This document shows, piece after piece, positions 1 to 8,600 of a DNA stretch of 64,000 nt. The translations under genes were made by a program, and so were the position numbers. The notes under the pieces are model-generated. The model was not told the DNA's origin. It was given only the letters and a program-made list of their open reading frames with translations, and ran no database searches. The stretch is from Sphingobacterium alkalisoli (GTDB taxonomy: Bacteria > Bacteroidota > Bacteroidia > Sphingobacteriales > Sphingobacteriaceae), in the NCBI RefSeq assembly GCF_005049105.1, contig NZ_SUKA01000011.1, positions 1 to 64,000 on the forward strand, written 5' to 3'. The first letter of the stretch is position 1. Every line of letters begins with the position of its first letter.

Positions 1-166
1 AGGTGAATCGATGAGAAAGGGAATATTGAAACAGGAATAACGATAACTTTTTTATATAATTGTATGATCTTTTAAGTGGCACGGTTTGACCGAAATCAAT
101 GGCACCATTACTCCGAAATACCCAATCTTCTGGTGTTATAAAAAAATTCAGTTGTTTTGATTTCAT
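1..166 (-). CDS. Partial hypothetical protein, start inside, end beyond the left edge
   Basis: A minus-strand frame opens with ATG at 164-166 and stays open for 55 codons to the left edge. It begins MKSKQLNFFITPEDW. Soluble proteins with a similar lysine-rich start followed by a TPED-like motif are common beside toxin genes in Bacteroidota, but I cannot name the family with certainty. It lies at the distal end of the string of displaced RHS-tip and immunity genes, so an orphan immunity role is possible. Function unknown. Confidence 0.55.
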   Translation of the reverse strand, partial: MKSKQLNFFITPEDWVFRSNGAIDFGQTVPLKRSYNYIKKLSLFLFQYSLSHRFT

Positions 167-185
167 AATTATTGCTCTCGCTTTA

Positions 186-302
186 CTAAAATTTCAAGGA
201 TCCAATCTTCTTCTTTTTAATTTCTGTAGACGAATGTTCGAATACAGCATTAAAGACCATTTTTTCAAGTTGATCTTCGTCAAGTAAAGATGCAAAAATC
301 AT
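186..302 (-). CDS. Possible small ORF, 38 aa
   Basis: ATG at 300-302 to TAG at 186-188, 19 bp upstream of the partial gene at the left edge. The product is charged, with a run of lysines near the C-terminus, and matches nothing I recognise. It may be the tail of a decayed gene. An overlapping frame encodes a short Cys-rich peptide and is no more convincing. Confidence 0.25.
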   Translation of the reverse strand: MIFASLLDEDQLEKMVFNAVFEHSSTEIKKKKIGSLKF

Positions 303-386
303 AGATTATTTCTTCACATGGATCTTCAAGAGGACAGCTAATAGCTTTATTACAACGCAAAAAACTGATTATCAAAACAATTGACT

Positions 387-872
387 CTACTTATTTGTCA
401 TTGCTGCTATATAATTCTCGATTTCTCGTAAATCACAATTTATATCCTTTAGCGAAATTTTGATCGTCTTTTCTATGGGATCTGTATTTTCCACGTAACC
501 TTCTTTCGAGTCACCTTTTATTCTTATATATAAATAATGCCATTTTCTTTCTTTCTCCACTTCCGCTGAAAACACATGACCCCAAGGCACTAATAACCTT
601 CCCCAAATATATCGCTGATCCAGTATTCCTCTTTCATTAAAAACCAACACATACCTTCTACGAATAAGAAAAAATATATAGATGGTGAACAAGACAAACG
701 GAACAAAAGTTAACAAAGTTTTAAAAAATGTCCAAGACTGAAAATACCCCGAACCATATAATACGGATTCTTTATAAATACCGGGTACCCCAGAAGCTAC
801 AAAAATGATAGAAAAAACAAAGAATAGGATTAACGAAAACCTATTTCTACGGGCATAAGCAATCTCATTCAT
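387..872 (-). CDS. Two-TM membrane protein with PH-like soluble part, possible immunity protein
   Basis: 161 aa. Hydrophobic segments at about residues 11-29 and 47-68 are followed by a basic stretch (LIRRR) and a soluble C-terminal half rich in beta-type residues. The pattern of that half (a GILD motif, then VPWGHV, then an acidic/basic strand) resembles STM3941/PH-like bacterial domains; this is a resemblance only. The start overlaps the end of the upstream gene by 8 bp, so the two are probably co-transcribed. Its place among displaced RHS tips suggests immunity to a membrane-targeting or periplasmic toxin, but that is inference. Confidence 0.5.
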   Translation of the reverse strand: MNEIAYARRNRFSLILFFVFSIIFVASGVPGIYKESVLYGSGYFQSWTFFKTLLTFVPFVLFTIYIFFLIRRRYVLVFNERGILDQRYIWGRLLVPWGHVFSAEVEKERKWHYLYIRIKGDSKEGYVENTDPIEKTIKISLKDINCDLREIENYIAAMTNK

Positions 873-1605
873 ATTTCAGCGTTTTTTTAACAAGCGAAGC
901 AAATTCATTTTCAGTCATCTCTTCAATATTACTGTTCATTTTATGAATCAGAAATAAATACATAAAATCATGTTGCTTTTTTAATACAATTAACATGTTA
1001 GTAGATAATTTATCACCAGCTGGTTTCTCAAAAATACTCGAAGGTTTTACTTCAGCAGAAATGTCAGAATGCTGATTTCTATTAAATTTTATTTTGAATC
1101 CGTAACTATTTTCTATAAAATATGCATAAGTACTGTCATTTTCTATTAAAGCTTTAGAAAGACTTGATTTAGGAAGATGAATTCCTATTGACTCGATTTT
1201 AAGTGAGGAATAACTTGGCCTATAATAAAATTTTATCAATTGGTTATCTATACCAGAATAGACAACCCCTCCATCTATACCTAGATCTGTCAAATCGTTA
1301 TAACGATCGACAGCCTTATATAAAGGTTTTGACGGCGACAGATTAAGCTTAATCGCAGTTATATTGACCTTACTCTGATATTCAAATGATGAAATTATAG
1401 ATTCTTCATTTATAAATATTGTTTCGGAATGTCCTATATAACTGGAATCAAGATCTAATACAGTGAGGTATTCTTTCGGTATTTCTGACTTTAAGTAAGA
1501 TACTTTTTCGTCCAAATATTCTTCGATCCACCCCGCCCCTTTGAAGAGTACTATGAAAACCATAATTACCGATAATATTAGAGCTAATATTTTAAATATT
1601 TTCAT
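865..1605 (-). CDS. Membrane-anchored hypothetical protein, possible immunity protein
   Basis: 246 aa with one N-terminal transmembrane or uncleaved signal segment (about residues 5-25) and a large hydrophilic domain presumably outside the cytoplasm. No conserved catalytic motif is visible. It is AT-rich like its neighbours. The end overlaps the following two-TM gene by 8 bp, and the start overlaps a probable toxin-tip remnant frame ending at 1592. The arrangement tip, then immunity pair, matches the other RHS cassettes here. Function not recognised. Confidence 0.5.
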   Translation of the reverse strand: MKIFKILALILSVIMVFIVLFKGAGWIEEYLDEKVSYLKSEIPKEYLTVLDLDSSYIGHSETIFINEESIISSFEYQSKVNITAIKLNLSPSKPLYKAVDRYNDLTDLGIDGGVVYSGIDNQLIKFYYRPSYSSLKIESIGIHLPKSSLSKALIENDSTYAYFIENSYGFKIKFNRNQHSDISAEVKPSSIFEKPAGDKLSTNMLIVLKKQHDFMYLFLIHKMNSNIEEMTENEFASLVKKTLKYE

Positions 1606-1834
1606 AACATATTTTTAAATATTTTAAAATGCATATTTCAAAGCAACCTAACGGGACAGGACTGGTCATCTTGCGGATCACTTCACTTCTTCTATGCATG
1701 GTAGATACTATCCAGTTTTGTTGTAACTCTCTAAACGATCCATCGCTGCTCGTTATAACAGGAGCTGGTTTTGGTGTGTAAAAATAATATATCCGCGTAA
1801 TTGTCCTATTGTTCTTTTTAACAATCTGCAGATA
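1592..1834 (-). pseudogene. Possible decayed toxin-tip fragment
   Basis: A minus-strand frame of about 80 codons with coding-like composition runs from just after the DUF416 stop to a TAA at 1592-1594, overlapping the start of the 246 aa gene. It includes the stretch YTPKPAPVITSSDGSF and a later IRKMTSPVPLG, but has no start near its beginning. The position just ahead of a presumed immunity gene suggests a displaced RHS tip. The family is not recognised. Confidence 0.3.
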
Positions 1835-2440
1835 TTATTTCTCAAATATTTCCAATTCTATGATAGGTGTCTTATCTCGCAACGAGTTGATAAAGTCATC
1901 TGTAATAATTTCCATTTCAATGTTTCTAAGTCGATCCAATAATTTCTTCTGGCGTTCTTTCTCTTTAATCATTAGAGGATCGTTAGCTATCTTGGCTTCC
2001 ATTAAACTATCAGATGGAATAATATCATACTTTTCTTGAATAAACATATCAACAGTATCTCTTGCAAAAATTGCAACGTCGACAATATGCTCCGTATTCT
2101 TCTCAAGTAGATAACTCAAAATACTAGAGATCGATGTACAAGCATCCAATGCAAAGGAAGTTGTTATATCGGGGAACTCTTCCGTATCTGGAGTTACGAT
2201 TTCCAAATTCGCTATCGCGAATTCAATTTCCGAAGAATTAAATAAATCGTCCTTTATCAAGGATTGATAGATTATCGAAAGACCTTCTCCGAGAGATTCC
2301 AATTTGCCCCACCTATTTATTCTTTGGAAAAACATGTAGTTGGGATACAATCTTTCTGCTGTCAATGCAGCAAAAAGAATCTTTCCTCTATCGGGAATAC
2401 CTAAAATAAGTTGTTCAATTTCTTCTCTATACTTATCCAT
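1835..2440 (-). CDS. DUF416 (YjaG-like) family protein, probable immunity protein
   Basis: 201 aa, soluble and helical. The pattern matches DUF416/YjaG: an early AERLYPNYMFFQ block (near residue 30), then a tryptophan/Leu-rich helix, TPDTEEFPD, and FALDACTSISSILSYLL in the middle, the counterpart of the family's PA.DACVALS block. The size is that of the family (about 195 aa). It starts 7 bp after the stop of a short RHS-tip fragment, the standard position for an immunity gene, and DUF416-type proteins are often found beside polymorphic toxins. The immunity role is inferred from this position. Confidence 0.7.
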   Translation of the reverse strand: MDKYREEIEQLILGIPDRGKILFAALTAERLYPNYMFFQRINRWGKLESLGEGLSIIYQSLIKDDLFNSSEIEFAIANLEIVTPDTEEFPDITTSFALDACTSISSILSYLLEKNTEHIVDVAIFARDTVDMFIQEKYDIIPSDSLMEAKIANDPLMIKEKERQKKLLDRLRNIEMEIITDDFINSLRDKTPIIELEIFEK

Positions 2441-2447
2441 CTCTAAT

Positions 2448-2618
2448 TTATTCCTTAAATATCAAAGGCCCATAAGGTTTTACAGGTGTTTTTGGCACCA
2501 CGCCGAACTGTTGCAATACTGATTGTATTTCAGCATCATAGAACCTAGCCCCGTAGTCAAGCTGGTCAAGGCCCATCTCAGTCTGCTTCTCCTTTCCGTT
2601 GTACTCGATAAAGAAAAG
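2448..2618 (-). pseudogene. Displaced RHS core end with short tip
   Basis: An open minus-strand frame with no plausible own start encodes YNGKEKQTEMGLDQLDYGAR followed by FYDAEI. This matches the end of the RHS core in the full-length gene at 5621-9070. The normal continuation [11 protein letters not shown] and PDG is missing. Instead the frame runs into a short unique tail (IQSVLQQFG to a TAA at 2448-2450), directly ahead of the DUF416 gene. It is the scar of an RHS tip exchange, kept as an orphan cassette. Confidence 0.75.
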
Positions 2619-2630
2619 TTATTAAACATA

Positions 2631-2915
2631 TCAGCTAAGTCTAATGTTGGGTATATCAAAAAATACACGCTGCACTTCGAGAATAAATAACTTTTCATCT
2701 TTAATTATCTTGTCAGCTCTTGAATCAAAAGCTACGTCTTCTCCTACTTCCGAAACACCTACGTTATCTATATCAAATTGGAATACATAAAATTTATTTT
2801 TATACCATATATCTAAAACAATCGCCCCAGAATCAAACTTTGTAAAGTCATATCTTATCTGACTATTATCTAAAAACTGAACAGTACGATCAAATAAATC
2901 AAAAAAATTTCCCAT
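2631..2915 (-). CDS. Small hypothetical protein, candidate immunity protein
   Basis: 94 aa, soluble, acidic, starting MGNFFDLFDRTVQFLDNSQ, with a beta-strand pattern (IVLDIWYKNKFYVFQFDID). No signal peptide or membrane segment is visible, so a cytoplasmic partner is likely. The ATG at 2913-2915 lies 2 bp after the stop of a decayed toxin fragment (TAA 2918-2920), and its own end is followed by a displaced RHS core. The toxin-then-immunity order supports an immunity role. Family not recognised. Confidence 0.5.
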   Translation of the reverse strand: MGNFFDLFDRTVQFLDNSQIRYDFTKFDSGAIVLDIWYKNKFYVFQFDIDNVGVSEVGEDVAFDSRADKIIKDEKLFILEVQRVFFDIPNIRLS

Positions 2916-2917
2916 AG

Positions 2918-3187
2918 TTATTTCTTAAAAAAAATCTCCAGTGCCTCTCGAAAAATACTAAATCCTCCATCGGATTGAATCTCTATTCGATGACCTTTCG
3001 TCAACGCTGTAACTTTTTCTTTATCAATTTATCAAGTTGCTGCATAATTTTTTTCTTTTGGCTATCCCATTCCCCCTGGCTCAAGGAAGCCGAAACTGTT
3101 TAGAACCAAAGTTTCCTATCTCAAGTTATTAGCATTGGCTCGCAGTGCCTTATATTCCGCTATACTAAAATCCCTAAAAACAGTCGT
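2918..3187 (-). pseudogene. Decayed toxin C-terminus with in-frame stops and frameshift
   Basis: Pieces of one likely tip are spread over frames on the minus strand: TTVFRDFSIAEYKALRANAN then a TAG; a lysine-rich helical piece (SQKKKIMQQLDKLIKKK) ending in TGA; and in a third frame KVTALTKGHRIEIQSDGGF to a TAA at 2918-2920. The order and the small gene that follows fit the degenerate end of an RHS toxin. I cannot name the toxin fold. Confidence 0.5.
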
Positions 3188-3219
3188 TGTTCCCCCTTAG
3201 CGACAACTTCTAATTAGTA

Positions 3220-3471
3220 TTATAAATAATTTTTGAAAATATTTTCACCTCCTTTATTAATCACATATCGCGTGTTTAATGAATCCCAAATTTGTACATA
3301 AATTGTTCCATCCTCATTTTTACCAATATTGATAGAAATATTATCTTCAACTTCATTTGTCTCGATTTCGATTTCGTCACTATTAGCAATAAAAACTTCT
3401 ACAGCTTCCGGTTCCTTTGTAATGGACATTGTATCCTCGCTACAGTTTTTTACTTTTATTTTTACTTTCAT
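3220..3471 (-). CDS. Small hypothetical protein downstream of an RHS-tip remnant
   Basis: 83 aa, acidic in the middle and predicted beta-rich (IKVKN..., IYVQIWDSLNTRYVIN). No signal peptide or membrane segment. The ATG overlaps the TGA of an RHS-core remnant by the ATGA arrangement (3468-3471), so translation was probably coupled to an upstream toxin gene. Candidate immunity protein with no recognised family. Confidence 0.4.
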   Translation of the reverse strand: MKVKIKVKNCSEDTMSITKEPEAVEVFIANSDEIEIETNEVEDNISINIGKNEDGTIYVQIWDSLNTRYVINKGGENIFKNYL

Positions 3472-3555
3472 ATTGCTATTTGAATCTCCGCATCGTAAAA
3501 CCTCGCGCCGTAATCGTACTGTCTACCACGATTTTCCGTAGTCCGCCCGATTTTG
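3468..3555 (-). pseudogene. RHS core end fragment
   Basis: The minus-strand frame encodes ENRGRQYDYGARFYDAEIQ and stops three residues later at TGA 3468-3470. YDYGARFYDAEI is the hallmark end of the RHS core seen in all full RHS genes here. Like the fragment at 2448, it diverges right after AEI, before GRWN...PDG, so the breakpoint is reproducible at this motif. Nothing upstream in frame resembles the rest of an RHS gene. Confidence 0.65.
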
Positions 3556-3837
3556 TAGCAGTCCCAAACAGGTTTTCTTAAAGAACGTTAATTACTTCAA
3601 AGATAGTAGTTTGTCCGTATTGTGCAAACGGCGTTTTAGGGTTGGATTGATCGTCTGTTACAGCAAATGTATCCTCCGAAGAATTCGTCCTGTAAAGGGC
3701 TTGATGAAGAGAACTGAGCGCATGTGTTCGCTACCATCGATGCATTTATCAAGGCTGCAAAGCTGAAGAACATTGGCCATGTAGATATAAAAGCCCGACC
3801 TTGAACGGATCGGGCCTTTATCTTAGTTTCTTAGAAA
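3556..3837. other. Non-coding stretch between orphan cassettes
   Basis: About 280 bp without a supported gene. A short + frame near 3700-3803 (ATIDAFIKAAKLKNI and a TGA) looks a little like a transposase C-terminus, but it is too short to claim. The right part carries the hairpin annotated separately. Confidence 0.4.
3788..3820 (-). terminator. Probable rho-independent terminator
   Basis: Inverted repeat GCCCGA...TCGGGC (arms 3793-3798 and 3810-3815) with an 11 nt loop. On the minus strand it is followed by TTTTAT. It lies just after the stop of the 134 aa membrane gene and would end the transcript coming from the RHS locus. Confidence 0.6.
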
Positions 3838-4242
3838 CTATTTCCTGAATTTTATTCCGTATACTCTTCTCAAAGACTTAGTAACCAGTACAACAAGAAG
3901 TTGAAGATAAAATAAAACTGGCATGACACCAAGCAACCACTTTAGGGCATTATATTTTAGTTTTACGCGTACCAATTCCTGAACTGGGTATACAAAATTC
4001 ATATTCAATGGTACACTTGAAAACCGTCCATTATAGATTTCATCATATAATCCATACAAACAAATTATAAATAGACCAAACCAACTTATTTTGTTGTTTG
4101 ATAAGAGAAACAATATAATTATCAACAATAATAAAATACCACCATTTCTAAAGGGTATGTCATAAAATACACATATGAGTGAATTAACAACAAGCAATAC
4201 AAATAGTACAATTGAAACGGTCTTGCGATATTGAACAAACAT
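3838..4242 (-). CDS. Four-TM membrane protein, probable immunity partner of the adjacent tip
   Basis: 134 aa with about four hydrophobic segments (near residues 8-27, 30-45, 50-68 and 100-122). The start codon shares one base with the stop of the upstream orphan RHS tip (TAATG at 4240-4244), so the two are a coupled pair. The tip has a Cys...His pattern of NlpC/P60-like hydrolases, which act on cell-wall peptides. A polytopic membrane immunity protein would suit a target outside the cytoplasm. No family name is recognised. Confidence 0.5.
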   Translation of the reverse strand: MFVQYRKTVSIVLFVLLVVNSLICVFYDIPFRNGGILLLLIIILFLLSNNKISWFGLFIICLYGLYDEIYNGRFSSVPLNMNFVYPVQELVRVKLKYNALKWLLGVMPVLFYLQLLVVLVTKSLRRVYGIKFRK

Positions 4243-4958
4243 TACTTATAATTGAAATATTTAACTTTTTTATCATACTCCTTTTTAAGATCACCAACAC
4301 TTATCACTTTAGGGGTATAAAAATATCCATTCTTGCTCCACGTATACTCTGTCCCATTCTTGGACGTACCTAAATATACCGCTCCATGTTTTGTATCCGA
4401 AACCATTCCAAAATCAAACAAACTAAACTTTTCACCACCAAAAGACAAAACAGTTTTCCCAAATTTATATTTTTCAGAACTGCCTGTCACATTTTCCATC
4501 ACCTTTGTTGTTTTATCAAATTTGTCTGTGCTCATACCTGAAGAAAAATCAGGAGTTACACCTTGAGATACCGAAACAGCACACTCAAAACAGTTATAAT
4601 TTTCTGCAGTAGTTAATTTTGCAAAAAAAACATCACTATAATTATCAGGATTATTCTTAACATCTTGAAGGGACGCATTTATATCCTTAACACCAGCAAT
4701 ATTATCTGACAACTTCAATAGTCCATATTTACTGGTATTTGAATATTCAGCATTTGCGGTTTTTTGATCTACCCCTAGGAATTTAGCCAAGGTTTGAGCA
4801 TTATCTCCTGCCTCCTTCTCTAACACCAAAGTATTATTATAAACACGTGGTTTCCATTCAGGAGCCATCCCATCGGGATCAATAAACCTTATCGGATTAT
4901 TAAAAGCATAGTTGTAAGGACTGTGTCTGCGCATCTGCTCCGCCAGCGGATCAATCAC
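4242..4958 (-). CDS. Orphan RHS C-terminal tip, NlpC/P60- or CHAP-like toxin domain
   Basis: The frame is open upstream to 5009 and there encodes [16 protein letters not shown], so this is the displaced 3' end of an RHS gene. The listed start is only the first in-frame ATG-like codon. Residues 1-30 are the conserved core end (VIDPLAE...RFIDPDG). The tip (31-238) has a LysM-like stretch around 48-70, a pair of cysteines in YNCFECAVS (C123, C126) and [10 protein letters not shown] (H191) followed by a beta hairpin. The Cys-then-His order with HGAVYLG is typical of papain-like NlpC/P60 or CHAP hydrolases. The fold call is by motif only. It lacks a signal peptide and may be silent until recombined. 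Confidence 0.6.
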   Translation of the reverse strand: MIDPLAEQMRRHSPYNYAFNNPIRFIDPDGMAPEWKPRVYNNTLVLEKEAGDNAQTLAKFLGVDQKTANAEYSNTSKYGLLKLSDNIAGVKDINASLQDVKNNPDNYSDVFFAKLTTAENYNCFECAVSVSQGVTPDFSSGMSTDKFDKTTKVMENVTGSSEKYKFGKTVLSFGGEKFSLFDFGMVSDTKHGAVYLGTSKNGTEYTWSKNGYFYTPKVISVGDLKKEYDKKVKYFNYK

Positions 4959-5019
4959 GTTCCATCTTCCGATTTCAGCATCGTAAAAACGCGTTCCGTA
5001 GTCAGTCCGCTAGTATATT

Positions 5020-5616
5020 TTAATGGTCTGCTTTATTGCCTTTTGAAACTAACCACCCCCTATAATATAACATATTCTCATCATCAGAGATTTTAGAAGG
5101 AATCGTATCTAAATTAAATAATCTTGCCTCTTTGAATACTTCTCGCCTCTTATCCAAGGGATATCTTTCATATACACCCATCACCTTTTTTAATTGAAAA
5201 GCCAAGGTGTCATCCTTAATAAAATCTCTTCCGTTAATAGAGAAGTAATTATCGCCATTTAGAACAACAATTCTTTTTACCGTGTCACGATCGATAAATT
5301 TTAATTGATAATAAACATTAAAAAAGTTACTGTTCTTGTTACTGTTCTTATCTCTAAAGCTGCAAAGTCTATTGATAATATTTTCAAACGTAAGCGAATC
5401 AATTATCTTTAAACCTTCATTGACCGACTGCCCTGCATATTCCCTCCAAAAATCAGGCTCAAACAATTTTTCATCATTATGATTAGCGTAAAAATCTGTG
5501 TAAAAATATTCTATGCGCCTTCCATCAGCAATATCACTTTTTGGAAGTATCTTTTTATTGTTTCCGACACAAGAAGAAATCAAATAAATAATTGTTAATA
5601 AAAAAAATCTAGACAT
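5020..5616 (-). CDS. Lipoprotein, candidate immunity protein for the 5621-9070 RHS toxin
   Basis: 198 aa with a lipoprotein signal peptide (MSRFFLLTIIYLISSC, lipobox LISSC, Cys16). The mature part is hydrophilic and mixed alpha/beta, with no recognised domain. It starts 4 bp after the RHS stop, the classic immunity position. The tip upstream carries a zinc-peptidase HEADH motif, and export of the immunity protein would put protection in the periplasm. Its stop is directly followed by the orphan tip frame that opens at 5009, so tip insertion happened right after it. Confidence 0.55.
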   Translation of the reverse strand: MSRFFLLTIIYLISSCVGNNKKILPKSDIADGRRIEYFYTDFYANHNDEKLFEPDFWREYAGQSVNEGLKIIDSLTFENIINRLCSFRDKNSNKNSNFFNVYYQLKFIDRDTVKRIVVLNGDNYFSINGRDFIKDDTLAFQLKKVMGVYERYPLDKRREVFKEARLFNLDTIPSKISDDENMLYYRGWLVSKGNKADH

Positions 5617-5620
5617 ATTT

Positions 5621-8600
5621 TTATCTATTAGTTTCCCATGGAAATTGCGGTTTACGATTCTGTATAGGGCTATTTACAGGAATAAATGCACCTCCTTTAT
5701 GATTTGTCCTATATTCTCCTTCTTTTAAATCTCCCAATGCCTGACCCGTTCGTTTTTCCGAGCCTGTTATAACCCTTCTTTCCTCTTTATTATCATATTG
5801 CCCATCTTTAGCAGAACCATTGGATTTATATTCTTCCCTATTTTCACTTCCAAATTTCGCATGGTCTGCTTCATGTTCTAACAATGTTGCTGGCGACAAC
5901 ACCGCATTTCCTTTATTTGTTTCAACTTCTTTGGCTAGATTTGGATTCCAATCGATTACAGGGTCGCCTGTTTTGATATTTACACCACCCTTATTTTGTT
6001 CAAAATCGGTAATTCTCAAATGAGCAGTAACACTTTTATCGTTTGCCAAAGAACCTATGTTCGTATTTCCAACGTTATCCTCCAGATATTTAATAGTAGA
6101 GACAACCGCTCTGACCTGAGGGTTATCATGTTTACCTTTTATATCATCATAATTATTGCCTGAAAATCTAAATTGTCCCATTGGTTTATTTTCACCTCTG
6201 TTATAGTAAATGATGATATCCCTTCCATCAGGATCAATAAATCTAATTGGATTATTAATGGCATAATTATATGGAGACCATCTTCGGTGTTTCTCCGCCA
6301 GCGGATCAATCACGTTCCATCTTCCGATTTCAGCATCGTAGAATCTTGCCCCGTAGTCAAGCTGATCAAGGCCCATCTCTGTCTGCTTCTCCTTGCAGTT
6401 GTACTTGTACTGGTTAACAGCCGAGTTCAGACCTGCGCCCGTGTTCATTTCCATGCCAAAGGCATAGTAGTCCTGAATCTGTTTAACCGCGCCCGTATGG
6501 TCTATGATGGCACGCGTGTTGCCCAGATGGTCCTTGAGGAAGTACTCATAAATAAAAGAACTGCCATTGGGAAGGATACGGCCCTCCTCCGTCTGGATAA
6601 ACTCGATCGCTCCGTTCCTGTACTGGATCCCGTCCGCATACTGGGTCGTACCTGTACTGTGCTGCTTGCTCAGTTTCCTGCCCGTGGCGTCATAGCTGTA
6701 CGTCAGGGTCTCCGCCCCCTTCGTAAACTTTCTAGGTAAATTTAACGAATTATATTCGATATCCGTAATACCCAGCCGGCTATTTGTGACCGCATTGCCA
6801 TTGGCATCATAGGTAAATGTATTACTCCTTGCTGCAGTCCCGGCATCGGCCACGCCGTTCAGCCTGTTGCCGGTGTAGCTGTACTTGAAATGGTTGTACC
6901 AGCCGGCACTGCCGCTGCTGCGCCGCAGTGTGTCGATATTGCCCATATTGTCATAGGCAAGCTCTTCGTTGAAGAAATTGTTCTTGCCCGTGGCGCTGTA
7001 GGCAGCTTTCTTTAGCCTGTTGAGCGGATCGTACGTATAGATATAGCTCTGCAGCGGGGTCTGCGTCTGCCCCGTTGTTACCTTGGTATTCCACACGATG
7101 GAACCGATGTTACCGTTGTAAGCCTGTGGATTGTTCGCATAGTTGAACTGCATCGCAAAGCGGCGTTTGTCCGTAAGCACATTCGGATCGTTGATCCCCG
7201 TGGTCCAGCCCCGCTCATTGTAGGTATAATATATTTCCTGCTGGTTGGTGGTCCCGTTTACATGCAGGTTCTTCTGCTTCAGCTGTCCGATCTCGTTGTA
7301 CACCAGCTGGCTCTGCACGATCTCCGTCTGCGTGTTCACCTTCTTTCTGGTCTCCTTCAATCTGCCTACGTGGTCGTAGCTATTGGTCGTGACGATGGTC
7401 GTCGCAGTTCCAGATGCCGAGGGTCTGTGTACGCGTGTGCTGGTCAGCAGTTCTCCGGGAAAACTGTAGGTATTGGTGACGTAATCCGTACCTCCGGTAA
7501 ACTGGTTCTCGCCGGCCGACTGGATAAGCCGCCCACGCTTGTCGTAGTAGTTTACGCTCAGCAGCGGAAGGGTACCGTTATCCCTGTAGACCAGGCTCCC
7601 CGTCTGAAGCCCTTTTACAAGATTGGTCGAATCCAGCCCGGCAGTGGCGGCAAGTACGCCGGATGTCTTGAACCCATAGTCGTCGTAATAGTTTACCTGA
7701 AGGACCGTCTTTGCCAGCGGGTCACGCGGGTAGCTCCTGTTGTCATAGGACGTAGCATTGTATGCCCGGCTGTCCCAGAATGCCGTCGTGCTGCTCACCT
7801 GTTCGGCGTTCAGGATATCCTGAAGGGCACTCCGTAGCAGGTTGCTGCGGAAGATACCGCTCTCCGTAACCCTGCCGAAGGCATCGTATTTTGTATACAG
7901 CCATTCCTTGGTGGTCTTTCCACGCTGCAGGGCATCCTGTGTCAGTACAGGCTGATCGTTCCTGTTGTATACGATATGCTCCCAGCCCTTGCCTGGGATC
8001 TTCTTTTCGATCAGCCTTCTTCTGCCATCATACCTGTACGCGTAGACCTTCTCGTTGAAATCGGTGTTGTTATCGGTTACCGTAGTGGTCGTATAGCCGG
8101 GCGGGATCACATAGCGCAGGTCGCCGAAGTCATCGTACACATAGTAGGTGTTAAGCGCCTCGGTATTGCTCTTCCATACCCGTTTCAGTACCACACGGTC
8201 TTCAAAGTCCTTATATTCCTCTACTGTGCCGCCCTTTCCGTTGGCCGTTATCCAGTTCTCGTCCTTTGTAACGGTCCTGTACAGTTTACCCGCTGCGTAA
8301 TAGGGTGTGCCGCTGGCTCCCAGGTTATTGGAATTGACGGTCCACAGGCGGACATCGCTCGCTACGTTCGTACCGTAATCCATGGCAACCGTATGACCCG
8401 TAGCCGATGCCGCAGTGACGGCGCCTCGGTCTGCCGAAGGCTGCCAGATCTGCCCCGGAGCGCCCTGTTCCAGTACGCGGTTCAGCGGACTGTTCTCGAA
8501 TACCGTCTCCGCATAGGGTTTCGGGGTGCGTACGATACCGGATATATCATCTCCGGTGGTCCTGGTGTAGAAGGTGGTTACGTTACCGCTCCCTCCGGTC

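Noticed and set aside
99-287. + strand frame of 62 aa near the left edge
   Set aside because: It is antisense to the partial minus-strand gene that starts at 166, has low-complexity hydrophobic composition and no promoter.
2480-2698. Minus-strand frame of 72 aa across the RHS core scar
   Set aside because: The recognisable RHS sequence (YGARFYDAEI) is in another frame over the same bases, and the 94 aa gene uses the rest.
3700-3803. Short + frame ending AKLKNIGHVDIKARP, transposase-like
   Set aside because: Fewer than 35 codons with no other transposase parts, no inverted repeats and overlap with a terminator. Not enough to call an insertion sequence.
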